64,000 bases of DNA from CAVWUA01 sp963758025 (GCA_963758025.1 CAVWUA010000009.1:196018-260017); one strand, 5' to 3'; positions 39,524 through 50,335 are shown, counted from the stretch's first letter. The notes: generated from the letters alone by a model not told the origin. Program-made: numbers and translations.

Positions 39524-41022
39524 ATGTCGCTCACCCAGTCGGACGTCCTGATCGCCCGCAATCCCGCGACCGGGGCCGAGCTGGGGCGCGTCTCCGTCAC
39601 GCCTCCCGAGACGGTGGATGGCCTCGTCCAGCAGGCCCGCGCGGCTCAAATCCGCTGGGCGGAGACGTCATGGCCCGAACGCCGGGAGGTCCTCCGCCGC
39701 CTGTGGACGGTGCTCGCCCGGGACGCCGACGCCTGGGCCGACGCGCTGACCGCCGAGGTCGGCAAGCCCCGGAGCGAGGCAATGCTGGAGGTCGTCGCGG
39801 CGCTCGACGCCGTGCGGTGGACTGTCCAGCATGCCGGCAAGGCGCTCGCGGACCGGCGGATCGGCCACGGCTGGCAGCGCTGGATGATGCTGCCCCCGGC
39901 CTGGCTGCGCTGGCGTCCGCTCGGCGTCATCGGCCTGATCGGCACGTGGAACTATCCGCTCCTCTTGACCGCGCCGGCCATCGCGCAGGCCCTGGCGGCC
40001 GGCAACGCGGTCGTCTGGAAGCCCTCCGAACTGGCCCCTTTGGCGGGCGAGCGTTTGCAGCGCGCTTCTGGAGGAGATCGGCCTGCCCTCGGGCCTGGTG
40101 GCCGCCGTCCAGGGCGGGGCGGACGTGGGCCAGGCGCTGATCGACGCGGCGATCGACAAGGGGCACTTCACCGGCGGCATCGCCAGCGGCCGTCGCGTGC
40201 TCGAATCGCTCGCGAGCCGGGGAATCCCGGCCGTCGCCGAGCTATCCGGGTTCGACCCGGCGATCGTCCTGCCCGACGCGCCTCGGGAATCCACCGCCCG
40301 GGCGCTCGCCTGGTCGGCCTTCGTCGGCGCGGGGCAGACGTGCGTGGCCGTCAAGCGGGTGTACGTCGTCGGCGACGCGACCCCCTGGGCGGAGCGGCTG
40401 GCCGAGATCGCCCGCGGGCTTCGCATCGGTGATCCCGCCGATCCCAACGTCGATGTCGGCCCCTTGATCTCCGAGGCCGCGCGGTCGCGGTTCGAGGGAT
40501 ACCTTCAAGGGGCGGTCGCGGCCGGAGCCCGCGTGCTCACCGGCGGATCGCCCGTGGACAGGTCCGGGCTGGTTCGTCGCGCCGACGGTCCTCCTGGCCG
40601 AGGACGACGCGCCGGAGCAGGCCCTCGCTGGCTGCTTCGGCCCGGTCGTGATCGTGCGGAGCGTCGCCGATGCCGAGGCGGCCGTGGACGCGGCGAACGC
40701 CGGGGTCTTCGGACTGGCGGCCAGCGTCTGGAGCCGCGACCGACGTCGGGCGCGCGCGATCGCCAGCCGGATCGAGGCGGGGATGGTCGCCGTCAACGAC
40801 GCGGTCGCTCCCTCGGCGGACGCCGCGGCCCCCTTCGGCGGGGTCAAGGGGAGCGGTCACGGCCGGGCGCGGGGCGTGCTCGGCCTCCGCGAGTTCGCCG
40901 CGCCGCAGGTGATCCACGTCCGCCGCGCGGGCGGGTTCCGGCCGCAGTTGTTCCCATACGGCGACCGTCTGGGAACGATCCTGGCGGTCTATCGGCGGCT
41001 GTTCCACCCGCCCGGCCGTTGA
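39524..41022 (+). CDS. NAD(P)-dependent aldehyde dehydrogenase, two frameshifts
   Basis: Aldehyde dehydrogenase superfamily member of about 498 residues corrected. Visible motifs: PLGVIGLIGTWNYPLLLTAP and AGNAVVWKPSELAPLAG (cofactor binding), the general-base region AELSGFDPAIVLP in place of the usual ELGGK, the catalytic Cys in GAGQTCVAVKRVYV, and PFGGVKGSGHGRARG at the C-terminus. Breaks near 40061 (extra C) and 40569 (extra C) are repaired by one base each, giving RLQALLEEIGLPSGLVAAV and SGWFVAPTVLLAEDDAPEQA. It begins 14 bases after the glycosyltransferase. The natural aldehyde is unknown. Confidence 0.88.
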
Positions 41023-41205
41023 GGAGAAACGGGCCTTCGGGATCGTCGGGACCGCTGGCCGACCTCGCGCGAAGCCGTTACAATAGGAGCGACCGAAAAA
41101 CACCCCCCCGGGCGAGACGCTCTCCGGGATTTCGGATCGGTTCCCGACCATGATTCCACGGTCGCTCACCACGGCGACTTTCGAAAAAAACGGAGTGCCC
41201 CCATC

Positions 41206-41433
41206 ATGGCGAAACTGCGACTCTTGAAGACCGGACACGGCGACCTCTGCCTGGCCGAGTGGGACGCGAAGCAACCCGAGACGATCGACCGCGCCGCCTC
41301 GGCCTTCGCCGAGCATTACACCCCCGGCCGGCTCGCCTTCCGGCTGGATGGTCCCGGACGCACCACACCGATCCGCTCGTTCGACGCCACCGCGCCGGAG
41401 ATCCTCCTGGTTCCGGCCATCCAGGGCGGTTGA
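41206..41433 (+). CDS. Small protein of unknown function
   Basis: Soluble protein of 75 residues (starts MAKLRLLKTGHGDLCLAEWD, ends EILLVPAIQGG) with no signal peptide. The central part AASAFAEHYTPGRLAFRLDG alternates strand and helix. ACGGAGTG lies about nine bases before the ATG at 41206. It looks like a compact conserved protein of the kind often seen in planctomycetes, but I cannot name a family. The following 107 bases include a TCTGTG-rich stretch (41502-41525) of the low-complexity type found dispersed in many genomes. Confidence 0.65.
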   Translation: MAKLRLLKTGHGDLCLAEWDAKQPETIDRAASAFAEHYTPGRLAFRLDGPGRTTPIRSFDATAPEILLVPAIQGG

Positions 41434-41540
41434 GAGGGAAACCCATTGCCGCGCGGAACACGGAGAGATGACCGTTTCTCCCGCTTGCGACCTCTCTTCG
41501 ACTCTGTGACCTCTGTGCTCTCTGTGGCAAGCTTCACCCC

Positions 41541-42395
41541 ATGATCCGCACTGGCTACTTGCGCTGGGAGATCGAGGCGGAGGACGCCCGGAGCGCCGTT
41601 GACTCGCGTGCGCGCGAGGTGTTGCTCCGGGCACGGCCGTCGTACCGGGTGGTCCGGGTGAAGAACCAGGGGCATCAGGCGGCGGCCGAGCGTTTCCTGC
41701 GCGGCGAGGAAGGGTACGACGCCGTCTTGCGGACCGCCCAGAAAGAGGGGTCCGAGATCGACGTGACGATCCCCGACGTCGGCCCGCACGTTTTCCGCTA
41801 CTCCGAGAGCGACCGGCTCCAGACCCCTCGGTTCTGGATGGAGAAGCTTCAGCGCGAGGTCAACGCCTTCGCGCACGAGGTTGTCCGCTCCGCGTCAAAG
41901 TTCCCCCAACTGGTCATCTCCAGCCCGGCCCTGCGCGCCGGTTACGCGAAACTCGTCGAGCATGAGACGTTCCGCGTGATCGAAGGACGGAGCCAGCCCG
42001 GCCCGACCCGCGACGACGAGCCGATGCGGATCGACGCCGGCGCGTACCAAACGGGCGTCCCCGAACTGGTCGCCGCCGAACTGGTCCGCGACGTGGTCGA
42101 GCCGAAGGAGTTCGACGAGTTCTGCCGGTTCGACCGCGTGACGATCCGCAACGGCGAGAAATACTACCGCATCCCCCGCCGCCCGCACGCCCTGATCGAG
42201 GTCTGGAACGCCCGCACCCTGCGCGGCGAGGCCCGCCTCTGCGTCGTGTTTCAGGACCCGGGAATGCCCCCCTCGGACGAGGTGGTGATGAAGTACCTGC
42301 TCGCCAAGCACCAGCCCGACCTGCTCTGGCAGGTCGGCATCCGCTTCAGCCCCCCGACCGGCAAGTTCGACGGCGCCCCGCCGCGCCGCTGGTGA
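41541..42395 (+). CDS. Hypothetical protein, 284 residues
   Basis: Soluble protein without signal peptide or membrane segment. It begins MIRTGYLRWEIEAEDARSAV and ends WQVGIRFSPPTGKFDGAPPR. Charged, mixed alpha/beta composition and normal codon use support a real gene. Recognisable blocks are YRIPRRPHALIEVWNARTLR and FHDPG-like CVVFQDPGMPPSDEVVMKYL; I do not recognise the family. It is convergent with the CHAD-domain gene 13 bases downstream. The ATG at 41541 lacks a clear ribosome binding site. Confidence 0.65.
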   Translation: MIRTGYLRWEIEAEDARSAVDSRAREVLLRARPSYRVVRVKNQGHQAAAERFLRGEEGYDAVLRTAQKEGSEIDVTIPDVGPHVFRYSESDRLQTPRFWMEKLQREVNAFAHEVVRSASKFPQLVISSPALRAGYAKLVEHETFRVIEGRSQPGPTRDDEPMRIDAGAYQTGVPELVAAELVRDVVEPKEFDEFCRFDRVTIRNGEKYYRIPRRPHALIEVWNARTLRGEARLCVVFQDPGMPPSDEVVMKYLLAKHQPDLLWQVGIRFSPPTGKFDGAPPRRW

Positions 42396-42408
42396 GCCAT
42401 CCGCGCGA

Positions 42409-43384
42409 TCAGACCTTCATCCAGGCCCGGCGTTTCTTGCGATCGACCTTCTCCCACGCCTCGAAAAACCGCGCGCAATTCTCGTTCGCGGCCTGTTCCA
42501 GACGTTCGACCAGCCGGCCCGCCACCAGGTTCACGGGGTCGTCCCCGGGGTGTTCGGCCGCCATCTCGCGGACCGTCCGGCGCACGACGACGGCGTCCTG
42601 ATGTTCCCCCAGGATCGAAACCACGTCGTCCATCAGGCGAGCGAACCGCTTCGCCTCCTTCCGCGTGCCGGAATCCAGCACCCGCGCCACCGACCTGGCG
42701 GCGACGCGGGCATCCTTGCCGCGCTTGCGCGTCTCGTGAAAGTCCGCCTCGGGGGAGTCTTCGCCGAGCGCGCGACCCGCCTTCCGGACCTTCTTCCAGA
42801 GCCTGGCGGCCAGCCCGGGAAGGACCGTCCGGCCTGGTTCCTCGGCATCCTCCCAGACCGCCGGGAAGCGGCCCGCCTCGATCAAACGGAGGCGGAGGTC
42901 CGGGTATCGCTCGCCGTGCAGGGCCTCGATCAAGGCGTCCCGCGCCTCGGAACGCTGGCGAGCGAGCGACTGAAAGAGCGGTTCGAGCGGTTCCTGAAGG
43001 TCCTCGGCATGGTGGCGCAACGTCTCCTGGACGATATCGATGTCGCGCACGGCCCCGAGCCGACGTCCCAGCCACCGCAGGTCCTCATTAAGCCGCTCAG
43101 CCCAGAGCCGATCGAGCGACGGCCGGAACAGGCGGAGGTCGCCACGGAGCGAGCGGACGGGCGCCGCAATCGGTGGACCCCCTCCGGCCCGCCGTCGCGG
43201 GCGACCGGCTCGCGCTCCAGCAACCGGAGCACGTCCGCGCGAGCACCATCCGGACCGCGCAACGCAACGGATCGTCGGGAGACACGTCCTCCGACGCCCA
43301 GCGTTTCAAATCCGCCAGCTCGTGAGGAGTCGGAACGTCCGCATCCTCACCGTTCACCTCACCTTGATCCTGCGCGAACTTCAT
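42409..43384 (-). CDS. CHAD-domain protein, two frameshifts
   Basis: Alpha-helical CHAD-domain protein of about 325 residues corrected; CHAD domains bind polyphosphate through conserved basic residues. Helices include DDPLRCAVRMVLARDVLRLL, GPEGVHRLR...VRSLRGDLRLF (a conserved His-Arg entry motif), LWAERLNEDLRWLGRRLGAV followed by RDIDIV, and DFHETRKRGKDARVAARSVA. Breaks near 43235 (CGGG read as CGG) and 43164 (GGG read as GG) are repaired by one G each. The ATG at 43382-43384 is preferred to a TTG twelve codons upstream. No CYTH phosphatase partner is nearby. Confidence 0.82.
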
Positions 43385-43717
43385 ACCATTGATCGTAGGC
43401 AATGCGACAGACCGGAGCAAGACGCCCCCGCTGGAGACTGACGACGGCCATCATCATCCAGCCCGGCAGAGTCCGCCTTACGGATTGTGAAAATATTAAC
43501 AAATATTTTTAATTTATTATAATTATTTCTTAGAATCAAAGGAAGGAGACGTTCGAGGTCGGGTCGAGCCCATTGCCAGAGGGACCAGCAGGGCAACACC
43601 AGAAAATTTACCCATATAAGATTATTCACCAAAACCGGATTTGTCCGTGCCATTCCGCCGGGGGCCGTCGAAGCGGCCGGCCGGGCATCCGACTTCTCGG
43701 ACGCAATTGGATCGCGC
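43385..43717. other. Intergenic region with AT-rich block
   Basis: No gene was recognised between the CHAD gene and the first surface-protein locus. The stretch 43478-43535 is strikingly AT-rich (ATATTAACAAATATTTTTAA and similar), unlike anything else in the window, and may be an UP-element/promoter or a remnant of foreign DNA. The second copy of the surface-protein locus lacks it. Confidence 0.5.
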
Positions 43718-43800
43718 ATTTTTTCTGGACACAGGTAGGCAAACAGTCCGAATCTAACGTACGTGTCCAGGAGACCTGGGAGGGGGTCCCGGACGGCGAG
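43718..43800 (+). promoter_or_regulatory. Palindromic upstream element, copy 1
   Basis: A T run leads into CTGGACAC at 43725-43732, which is repeated inverted as GTGTCCAG at 43763-43770 with exactly 30 bases between. GAGACCTGGGAGG and GGGTCCCGGACGGCGAG follow. The same arms, the same 30-base spacing and the same downstream block occur before the paralogous gene, although the 30-base loops differ. It could be an operator or an RNA hairpin in the leader. Confidence 0.6.
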
Positions 43801-43880
43801 TCCCACGCTCAGCCGGCAGATTACCGGTTTGCGGGGCTGGAACTATTGGGCCTCCCCATCGCTTTGAAGGAATTCATCCC

Positions 43881-46654
43881 ATGTGGCAATTCCGGACGCC
43901 TTCTCGCACGCAGGTTGAGGCCAGACAGAACCCCGCTCGTCGTTCCCGGTTGTATCAGCCGCGCTGCAAGCCCCTCGAGCCTCGTTGCCTTCTGTCGGTC
44001 ACCCTCACGAATAGCGGATCCTCCGCCCCCCTGGTCGGATCCCCCGTCACCTGGACGGCGGCGACCGGCGACCACGGAGACTCCCCCGTTTACCAGTTCC
44101 GCGTGGGGCCGACCGGCGGTCCGTCCCACGTGGTGCGGGACTTCAGCCCCACCAACAGCTTCACCTGGGACCCTCTGGAGGAGGGCAGCTATGACATCCA
44201 GGTGACCGTCAAGGACAGCGTCAGCGACACGACGGGCGAGACCACGAACGCGTCCTATATCGCGAATTCGCGGGTCGATGGCCCCGGCGCGGTGGTCAAC
44301 CCCACCTCCAACCCCCTGGTCGCCCTCTACAGCGCGCCCCCCTCCGCCGGCAGTTCGATGTCCGTCGAGTTCAAACCCCAGGACTCCAACCAGTCCTGGG
44401 ACACGACCGCGCCGCTGCCCATCGTGCCGGGGGAGAGCACCAACTTCCTCGTCGCGGGCCTGCTCCCCGACACGACCTACCTTATGAGGCACGTCCTCAA
44501 CGATGGGACGACCTCCGACCCGCTGACGTTCCAGACCGGAGCCCTGCCGACGGATTTGACCTTCCCCACCTTCACCGTGGAGCAGGCGCCCGGACCCGGA
44601 ACGGACCTGAGTCAGGACCTGGTATTCCACAACGGGTTCCCGATCAATGCGCCGGCCGACACCGTCAATACCCTGGCGACGGACCGGATGGGCAACATCC
44701 TCTGGTACTATGATCCGGTCGCCCACGACTTCCCCAGCTATGCCCCGACCCTCGTGCCCGGCGGCACGGTGTTCTTGCTGGGTGGCGTGCTGGACGGCTA
44801 CGGAGGCGCGGACACGCTGCGGGAGGTCAACCTGGCCGGCGACACCCTGCGCGAGACGAACGTCGATGCCGTCAACGCCGAGCTGGCCGCGCTGGGGCAG
44901 CCCTCGATCACGGACTTCAACCACGAAGCCCTGCGCCTGCCCAACGGCGACACGGCGGTCCTGTCCAGAAGCCCGAGGACCATCGACGTCAATGGCACGC
45001 CCACCAAGTACGCGGGCGACATGGTCCTCATCCTGGACCAGAACTTCCAGGTGGTGTGGACCTGGGATCCCTTTACCTGGCTCGACACCAACCGCCTCCC
45101 CACGCAGGGCGAAGGCCCGATCGACTGGACGCACTCGAACGCCATCGCCTGGTCCCCCGCCGACAGGAACCTGCTGGTCTCCATACGTTCCCAGGACTGG
45201 GTGGTCAAGATCGACTACGCCAACGGGAACGGCGACGGCCACGTCGTCTGGCGGCTCGGGCAGGACGGCGATTTCACCATCAATTCCACGGACCCTTACC
45301 CCTGGTTCACCCACCAGCACGACGTCAGCTATGTCAACGACTCGACGCTGGTGCTCTTCGATAACGGGAACACCCGTCACAGTCAGGACCCCCAGGCGCA
45401 CAGCCGCGGGCAGGAACTGGTCCTCGACGAAAAGACGATGCAGGCGACGCTGGTCGTCAATGCCGACCTGGGCAACTACGCCCCCGCCGTGGGAAGGCGC
45501 AGAAGCTCCCCAACGGGAACCTCGACTTCACCTCCGGGTTTGCCCAGCAGACCATCGAGGTGCTCCCGGACGGCACCAAGACCTACGTGCTCAAGATGAC
45601 CATGCCCGGTTTGGAGTACCGCTCCTACATCTACGACACCCTCTACGACGCCCCCTCCAACCTCTTTCCGAAGTCCGACCTGTCCATCTTCCGGCCCTCG
45701 AACGGCCGTTGGTACGTCACGTCGCCCGGCGGTCCGGTCCTCGTCTCCGGCCAGCAATGGGGCCTGCCGGGAGACATCCCCACCCCCGCCGACTTCAACG
45801 GCGACGGCAAACCTGAACTGGCCGTCTTCCGCCCCTCCAATGGCTCGTGGTACATCCGGACCTCCGATGGCCAGATCCTCATGAACGGTGCGCAGTGGGG
45901 ATTGCCCGGCGACATTCCCCTCACCGGCGACTTCAACGACGACGGCCAGACCGACCTGGCCGTCTTCCGCCCCTCCAATGGCTCGTGGTACGTCCGAACC
46001 ATGGATGGCCAGATTCTCATCGACGGTGCGCAGTGGGGCCTCCCAGGGGACAGGCCGGAGGTCGGGGATTTCAACGGCGACGGCCAGACCGACCTCGCCG
46101 TCTTCCGCCCCTCCAACGGCTCGTGGTACCTCCGAACGCTCGACGGCCAGATTCTCATGGACGGCGTGCAATGGGGGCTCAACGGCGACATCCCCGAGCC
46201 GGCCGACTTCAACGGCGACGGCCAGACCGACCTGGCCGTCTTCCGCCCCTCGAACAGCCAGTGGTACATCGCCTCGATCGGCGGCCCGATCCTCACGTAT
46301 GGTCAGCAATGGGGCCTGCCGGGGGACATCCCCGCGACGGGGGACTTCAACGGCGACGGCAAGGCCGACCTGACCATCTTCCGCCCCTCCGACGGCCGCT
46401 GGTATGTCGCGGGAGTCGGCGGTCCGGTCCTCGTCCCCGGCCAGCAATGGGGCCTGCCGGACGACATCCCGACCACGGCGACCGCCGTCCAGATGGCCCA
46501 GCAGGTCTACGGCGCGAGTTCGACGCCGCTTCCGGACCCGAACCTGACGAACCCGCCGTCGCAGACTCCGGTCACGCCGGGTGCGGGTTCTCTCCTCCGC
46601 CTCATCCGGCAGGGGCGTCGCGATCGTTGGGGCCGGTTGGTGTTCAACGTCTGA
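43881..46654 (+). CDS. LEPR-XLL surface protein, arylsulfotransferase-like plus FG-GAP-like repeats, copy 1, frameshifted
   Basis: Large secreted protein, about 924 residues corrected. The N-terminus has a basic segment and the planctomycete LEPR-XLL motif (KPLEPRCLLSVTL near residue 35), thought to direct export. Residues 45-240 are two beta domains (PLVGSPVTWTAATGD, SSMSVEFKPQDSNQSW). Residues 245-545 resemble arylsulfotransferase (ASST) propellers: TDRMGNILWYYDP, FNHEALRLPNGDTAVLS, FQVVWTWDPFTWLDTNRLPT and YPWFTHQHDVSYVND, with histidines placed as in ASST. The C-terminus has six or seven 49-50-residue repeats (IFRPSNGxWYxxT, QWGLPGDIP, DFNGDG). The frame breaks at about 45495 (first frame stops at 45599). 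AAGGA precedes the ATG. Confidence 0.82.
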
Positions 46655-46680
46655 CGACTCTCGACGCGTTCCGAAGGACG

Positions 46681-46733
46681 AAAACCCGGCGTCGATGAAG
46701 ACCGTCGAACCGTCGGCAGCGACGCCGGGTTTT
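46681..46733 (+). terminator. Strong hairpin terminator between the surface-protein copies
   Basis: AAAACCCGGCGTCG (46681-46694) pairs perfectly with CGACGCCGGGTTTT (46720-46733); the complementary A and T ends make it work in both directions. It lies 27 bases after the stop codon, so the two copies are transcribed separately. Confidence 0.85.
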
Positions 46734-46825
46734 GTAGAGTGGGCACCGCCGCGCGGACCATGCTGACGTGAAGAGGTCCGCACCGCGGGCCTTGCTGTTC
46801 CGCGAGGCTCAGGATGGGATCACGC

Positions 46826-46910
46826 TTTTTTCCTGGACACGAGCATGCATCTGGCCCCAACCTAAGATACGTGTCCAGGAGACCTAGGAGGGGGTCCCGG
46901 ACGGCGAGCT
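46826..46910 (+). promoter_or_regulatory. Palindromic upstream element, copy 2
   Basis: CTGGACAC at 46833-46840 and GTGTCCAG at 46871-46878 with a 30-base spacer, preceded by a T run and followed by GAGACCTAGGAGG and GGGTCCCGGACGGCGAG. It matches the element upstream of copy 1 in arms and spacing but differs in the loop. The remaining part of the 332-base gap shows no gene. Confidence 0.6.
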
Positions 46911-46986
46911 CAACGCTCATCCGGCAAATTCCGGTTTGCACGGCTGGAATCATCAGGCCTCTCGATCGCTTTAAGGAATTCATCCC

Positions 46987-49732
46987 ATGTGGCAACTCCG
47001 GACACCTTCTCGCACGCAGGTTGAGGCCAGACAGAACCCCGCTCGTCGTTCCCGATTGTACCAGCCGCGCTGCACGCTCCTCGAGCCTCGTTGCCTCCTC
47101 TCAATCACCCTTACGAATAGCGAACCCGCCGCTCCCCTGGTCGGTTCCCCCGTCACCTGGACGGCGGCGACGGGCGACCACGGAGACACCCCCGTTTACC
47201 AGTTCCGCGTGGGACCGACCGGCGGTCCGTCCCACGTGGTGCGCGACTTCAGCCACAGCAACAGCTTCACCTGGGACCCTCTGGAGGAGGGCAGCTATGA
47301 CATCCAGGTGATCGTCAAGGACCGCTTCATCGGTGAACCCGCCGAGTCCGCGAACGCGTCCTATACCGCACAATCGCGGGTCGATGGCCCCAGCGCGGTG
47401 ATCAGCCCCACGTCCAACCCCCTGGTCGCCCTCTACAGCGCGCCCCCCTCCGCCGGCAGTTCGATGTCCGTCGAGTTCAAACCCCAGGACTCCAACCAGT
47501 CCTGGGACACGACCGCGCCGCTGCCCATCGTGCCGGGGGAGAGCACCAACTTCCTCGTCGCGGGCCTGCTGCCCGACACGACCTACCTCATGAGGCATGT
47601 CCTGAACGATGGGACGACCTCCGACCCGCTCACGTTCCAGACCGGAGCCCTGCCGACGGATTTGACCTTCCCCACCTTCACCGTGGAGCAAGCGCCCCGC
47701 CCCGGAACGGACGTGAGTCAGAACCTGATTTTCCACGTCGGGATCAATCCCCCGGCCGGTACCGTCGGCACCCTGGCGACGGACCGGATGGGCAACATCC
47801 TCTGGTACTATGATCCGGTCGCCCACGACTTCCCCAACTATGCCCCGACCCTCGTGCCCGGCGGCACGGTCCTTCTGCTGGGAGGCGCGGAGGACGGCGT
47901 CGGAGGCGTGGACACGCTACGGGAGATCAACCTGGCCGGCGACACCCTGCGCGAGACGAACACCAGCGCCGTCAACGCCGAGCTGATCGCGCTGGGGAAG
48001 CCCGGGATCACGGACTTCAACCACGAAGCCCTGCGCCTGCCCAACGGCAACACGGCGGTCCTGGCGACGACCCCGAGGACCATCGACGTCAATGGCACGC
48101 CCACCAAGTACGCGGGCGACATGGTCCTCGTCCTGGACCAGGACTTCCAGGTGGTGTGGACCTGGGATCCCTTTACCTGGCTCGACACCAACCGCCTCCC
48201 CACGCAGGACGAAGGACCGACCGACTGGACGCACGCGAACTCGATCGCCTGGTCCCCCGCTGATGGAAACCTGCTGGTCTCCATGCGCGCCCAGGACTGG
48301 GTGGTCAAGATCGACTACGCCAACGGGAACGGCGACGGCCACGTCGTCTGGCGGCTCGGGCCGGACGGCGATTTCACCATCAATTCCACCGACCCTTACC
48401 CCTGGTTCACCCACCAGCACGACGTCAGCTATGTCAACGACTCGACGCTGGTGCTCTTCGATAACGGGAACACCCGCCAGAGTCAGGACCCCCAGGCGCA
48501 CAGCCGCGGGCAGGAACTGGTCCTCGACGAGAAGACGATGCGGGCGACGCTGGTCGTCAATGCCGACCTGGGCAACTACGCCCCCGCCGTGGGAAGCGCA
48601 GAAGCTCCCCAACGGGAACCTCGACTTCACCTCCGGGTTTGCCCAGCAGACCATCGAGGTGCTCCCGGACGGCACCAAGACCTATGTACTCAAGATGACC
48701 ATGCCCGGCCTGGAGTATCGCTCGTACATCTACGACACCCTCTACGGCGTCCCCTCCAACCTCTTCGGAAAGTCCACCCTGTCCATCTTCCGGCCCTCGA
48801 ACGGCCAGTGGTACATCAAGTCGCCCAACGGTCCCGTCATCACCTATGGTGAGCCGTGGGGGCTCAATGGCGATATCCCCGCCCCCGCCGACTTCAACGG
48901 CGACGGCCAGACCGAGCTGGCCGTCTTCCGACCCTCCAGCGGTCTGTGGTACATCCGGACCACCGAGGGCCAGATCCTCATGAACGGTGCGCAGTGGGGA
49001 TTGCCCGGCGACATCCCCCTCACCGGCGACTTCAACGACGACGGCAAGGCCGACCTGGCCGTCTTCCGACCTTCCAACAGTCAGTGGTACATCCGGACCC
49101 TCGATGGTCAGATCCTCATGGACGGCGCGCGGTGGGGCCTCCAGGGTGATAAGCCGGAGGTCGGGGATTTCAACGGCGACGGCCAGACCGACCTGGCCGT
49201 CTTCCGCCCCTCCAACGGCTCGTGGTACATCCGGACCCTCGGCGGCCAGGTGCTCATGGACGGCGTGCCATGGGGCCTCAATGGCGACATCCCCGAGCCG
49301 GCCGACTTCAACGGCGACGGCCAGACCGACCTGGCCGTCTTCCGCCCCGCGAACAGCCAGTGGTACATCATGTCGATCGGCGGCCCGATCCTCGCCTACG
49401 GTCAGCAATGGGGCCTGCCGGGGGACATCCCCGCGACGGGGGACTTCAACGGCGACGGCAAGGCCGACCTGACCATCTTCCGCCCCTCGGACGGCCGTTG
49501 GTACGTCGCGGGGGTCGGTGGTCCGGTCCTCGTCTTTGGCCAGCAGTGGGGCATGCGGAACGACATCCCGACCACGGCGACCCCCATCCAGATGGCCCAG
49601 CAGGTCTACGGCGCGAGTTCAACGCCGCTTCCGGCGTCGCCGACTCCGGTCGCCCCGGGCCCGGGTTCTCTGCTCCGCCTCATCCAGCAGGGGCGTCGCG
49701 ATCGTCGGGGCCGGTTGGCGCTCGGCCTCTGA
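46987..49732 (+). CDS. LEPR-XLL surface protein, arylsulfotransferase-like plus FG-GAP-like repeats, copy 2, frameshifted
   Basis: Paralogue of the preceding gene, about 914 residues corrected, in the same domain order. The LEPR-XLL motif reads TLLEPRCLLSITL. The ASST-like part is nearly identical (TDRMGNILWYYDP, FNHEALRLPNGNTAVLA, YPWFTHQHDVSYVND). The C-terminal repeats differ more, for example SIFRPSNGQWYIKSPNGPVI against SIFRPSNGRWYVTSPGGPVL. The frame breaks at about 48595, the same seam as in copy 1 but by a different number of bases; the first frame then runs on to 48852, while the repeat part continues to 49732. The C-terminus GSLLRLIQQGRRDRRGRLAL is shared with copy 1. AAGGA lies upstream of the ATG. 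Confidence 0.82.
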
Positions 49733-49744
49733 CGACGCTCGACG

Positions 49745-50070
49745 CGCACCGTCTGCATCCTCGACCAGGAGGGACACACCCTGCTCCATGAGGACATTCC
49801 CGCCAACCCCGAGGACTTCCTCGCCGCCGTCGAGCCCTTCCGCGACGGCCTGGTCGTCGCCTGCGAGTGCACCTTCTCCTGGTACTGGCTCGCCGACACC
49901 TGCCAGGAGCAGGGCATCCCCTTCGTCCTCGGACACGCGCTGGAGATGCAGGCCATCCATGGGACCAAGACCAAGAACGACAGCGTTGACAGCGAGAAGA
50001 TCGCCCACCTGCTCCGCGCCGGGCTGCTGCCGCGGGCGTATGTCTATCCGGCCGCGCTGCGCCGCCCGCG
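49745..50070 (+). pseudogene. IS110-family transposase, N-terminal remnant
   Basis: About 108 codons of an IS110-type DEDD transposase without start codon or C-terminus. The translation contains TVCILDQEGHTLLHEDIPAN, GLVVACECTFSWYWLADTCQ, GIPFVLGHALEMQAIHGTKT and KNDSVDSEKIAHLLRAGLLP, which match the N-terminal catalytic part of IS110 transposases, with Asp/Glu residues at the expected spots. Homology fades after AYVYPAALRRPRG near 50065, and the C-terminal Ser-containing domain is absent. It starts exactly where similarity between the ends of the two surface-protein copies stops. 50071-50278 shows no gene. Confidence 0.8.
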
Positions 50071-50278
50071 TGGGTCCTCGCCGGGACGCCGATCCCCCGA
50101 GTGCCCGCCACGCGCGCGACGACGCCGATCGCCGCGTGCGTGCCGACCCCCGCGAGCGGTTTGCGCGCCGATGCCCCGCGCATCGCAACTCCCCCACCCG
50201 ACCCTCCCCGCGCCGCCTGCGTCCCGCGCCGGTCCGTCGCGCCGAGCCACCCGAAACCCGGTCAGGAACCTCTCCCCC

Positions 50279-50335
50279 TGCCACGGCCCGGCGACGGTGC
50301 GCTCTGGACAGGAGAGGCCATGAGAGCGGTTAGGC
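50279..50335 (-). other. Truncated attC-like site (attC D)
   Basis: Read on the minus strand it starts GCCTAACCGCTCTCATGGCC and is almost identical for about 57 bases to the attC-like site at 50787-50854, but the far half with the second core site is missing. The TAA stop of the 67-residue membrane protein lies in its GCCTAAC core (50329-50335). It probably marks the broken distal end of the cassette array, next to the IS110 remnant. Confidence 0.5.
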
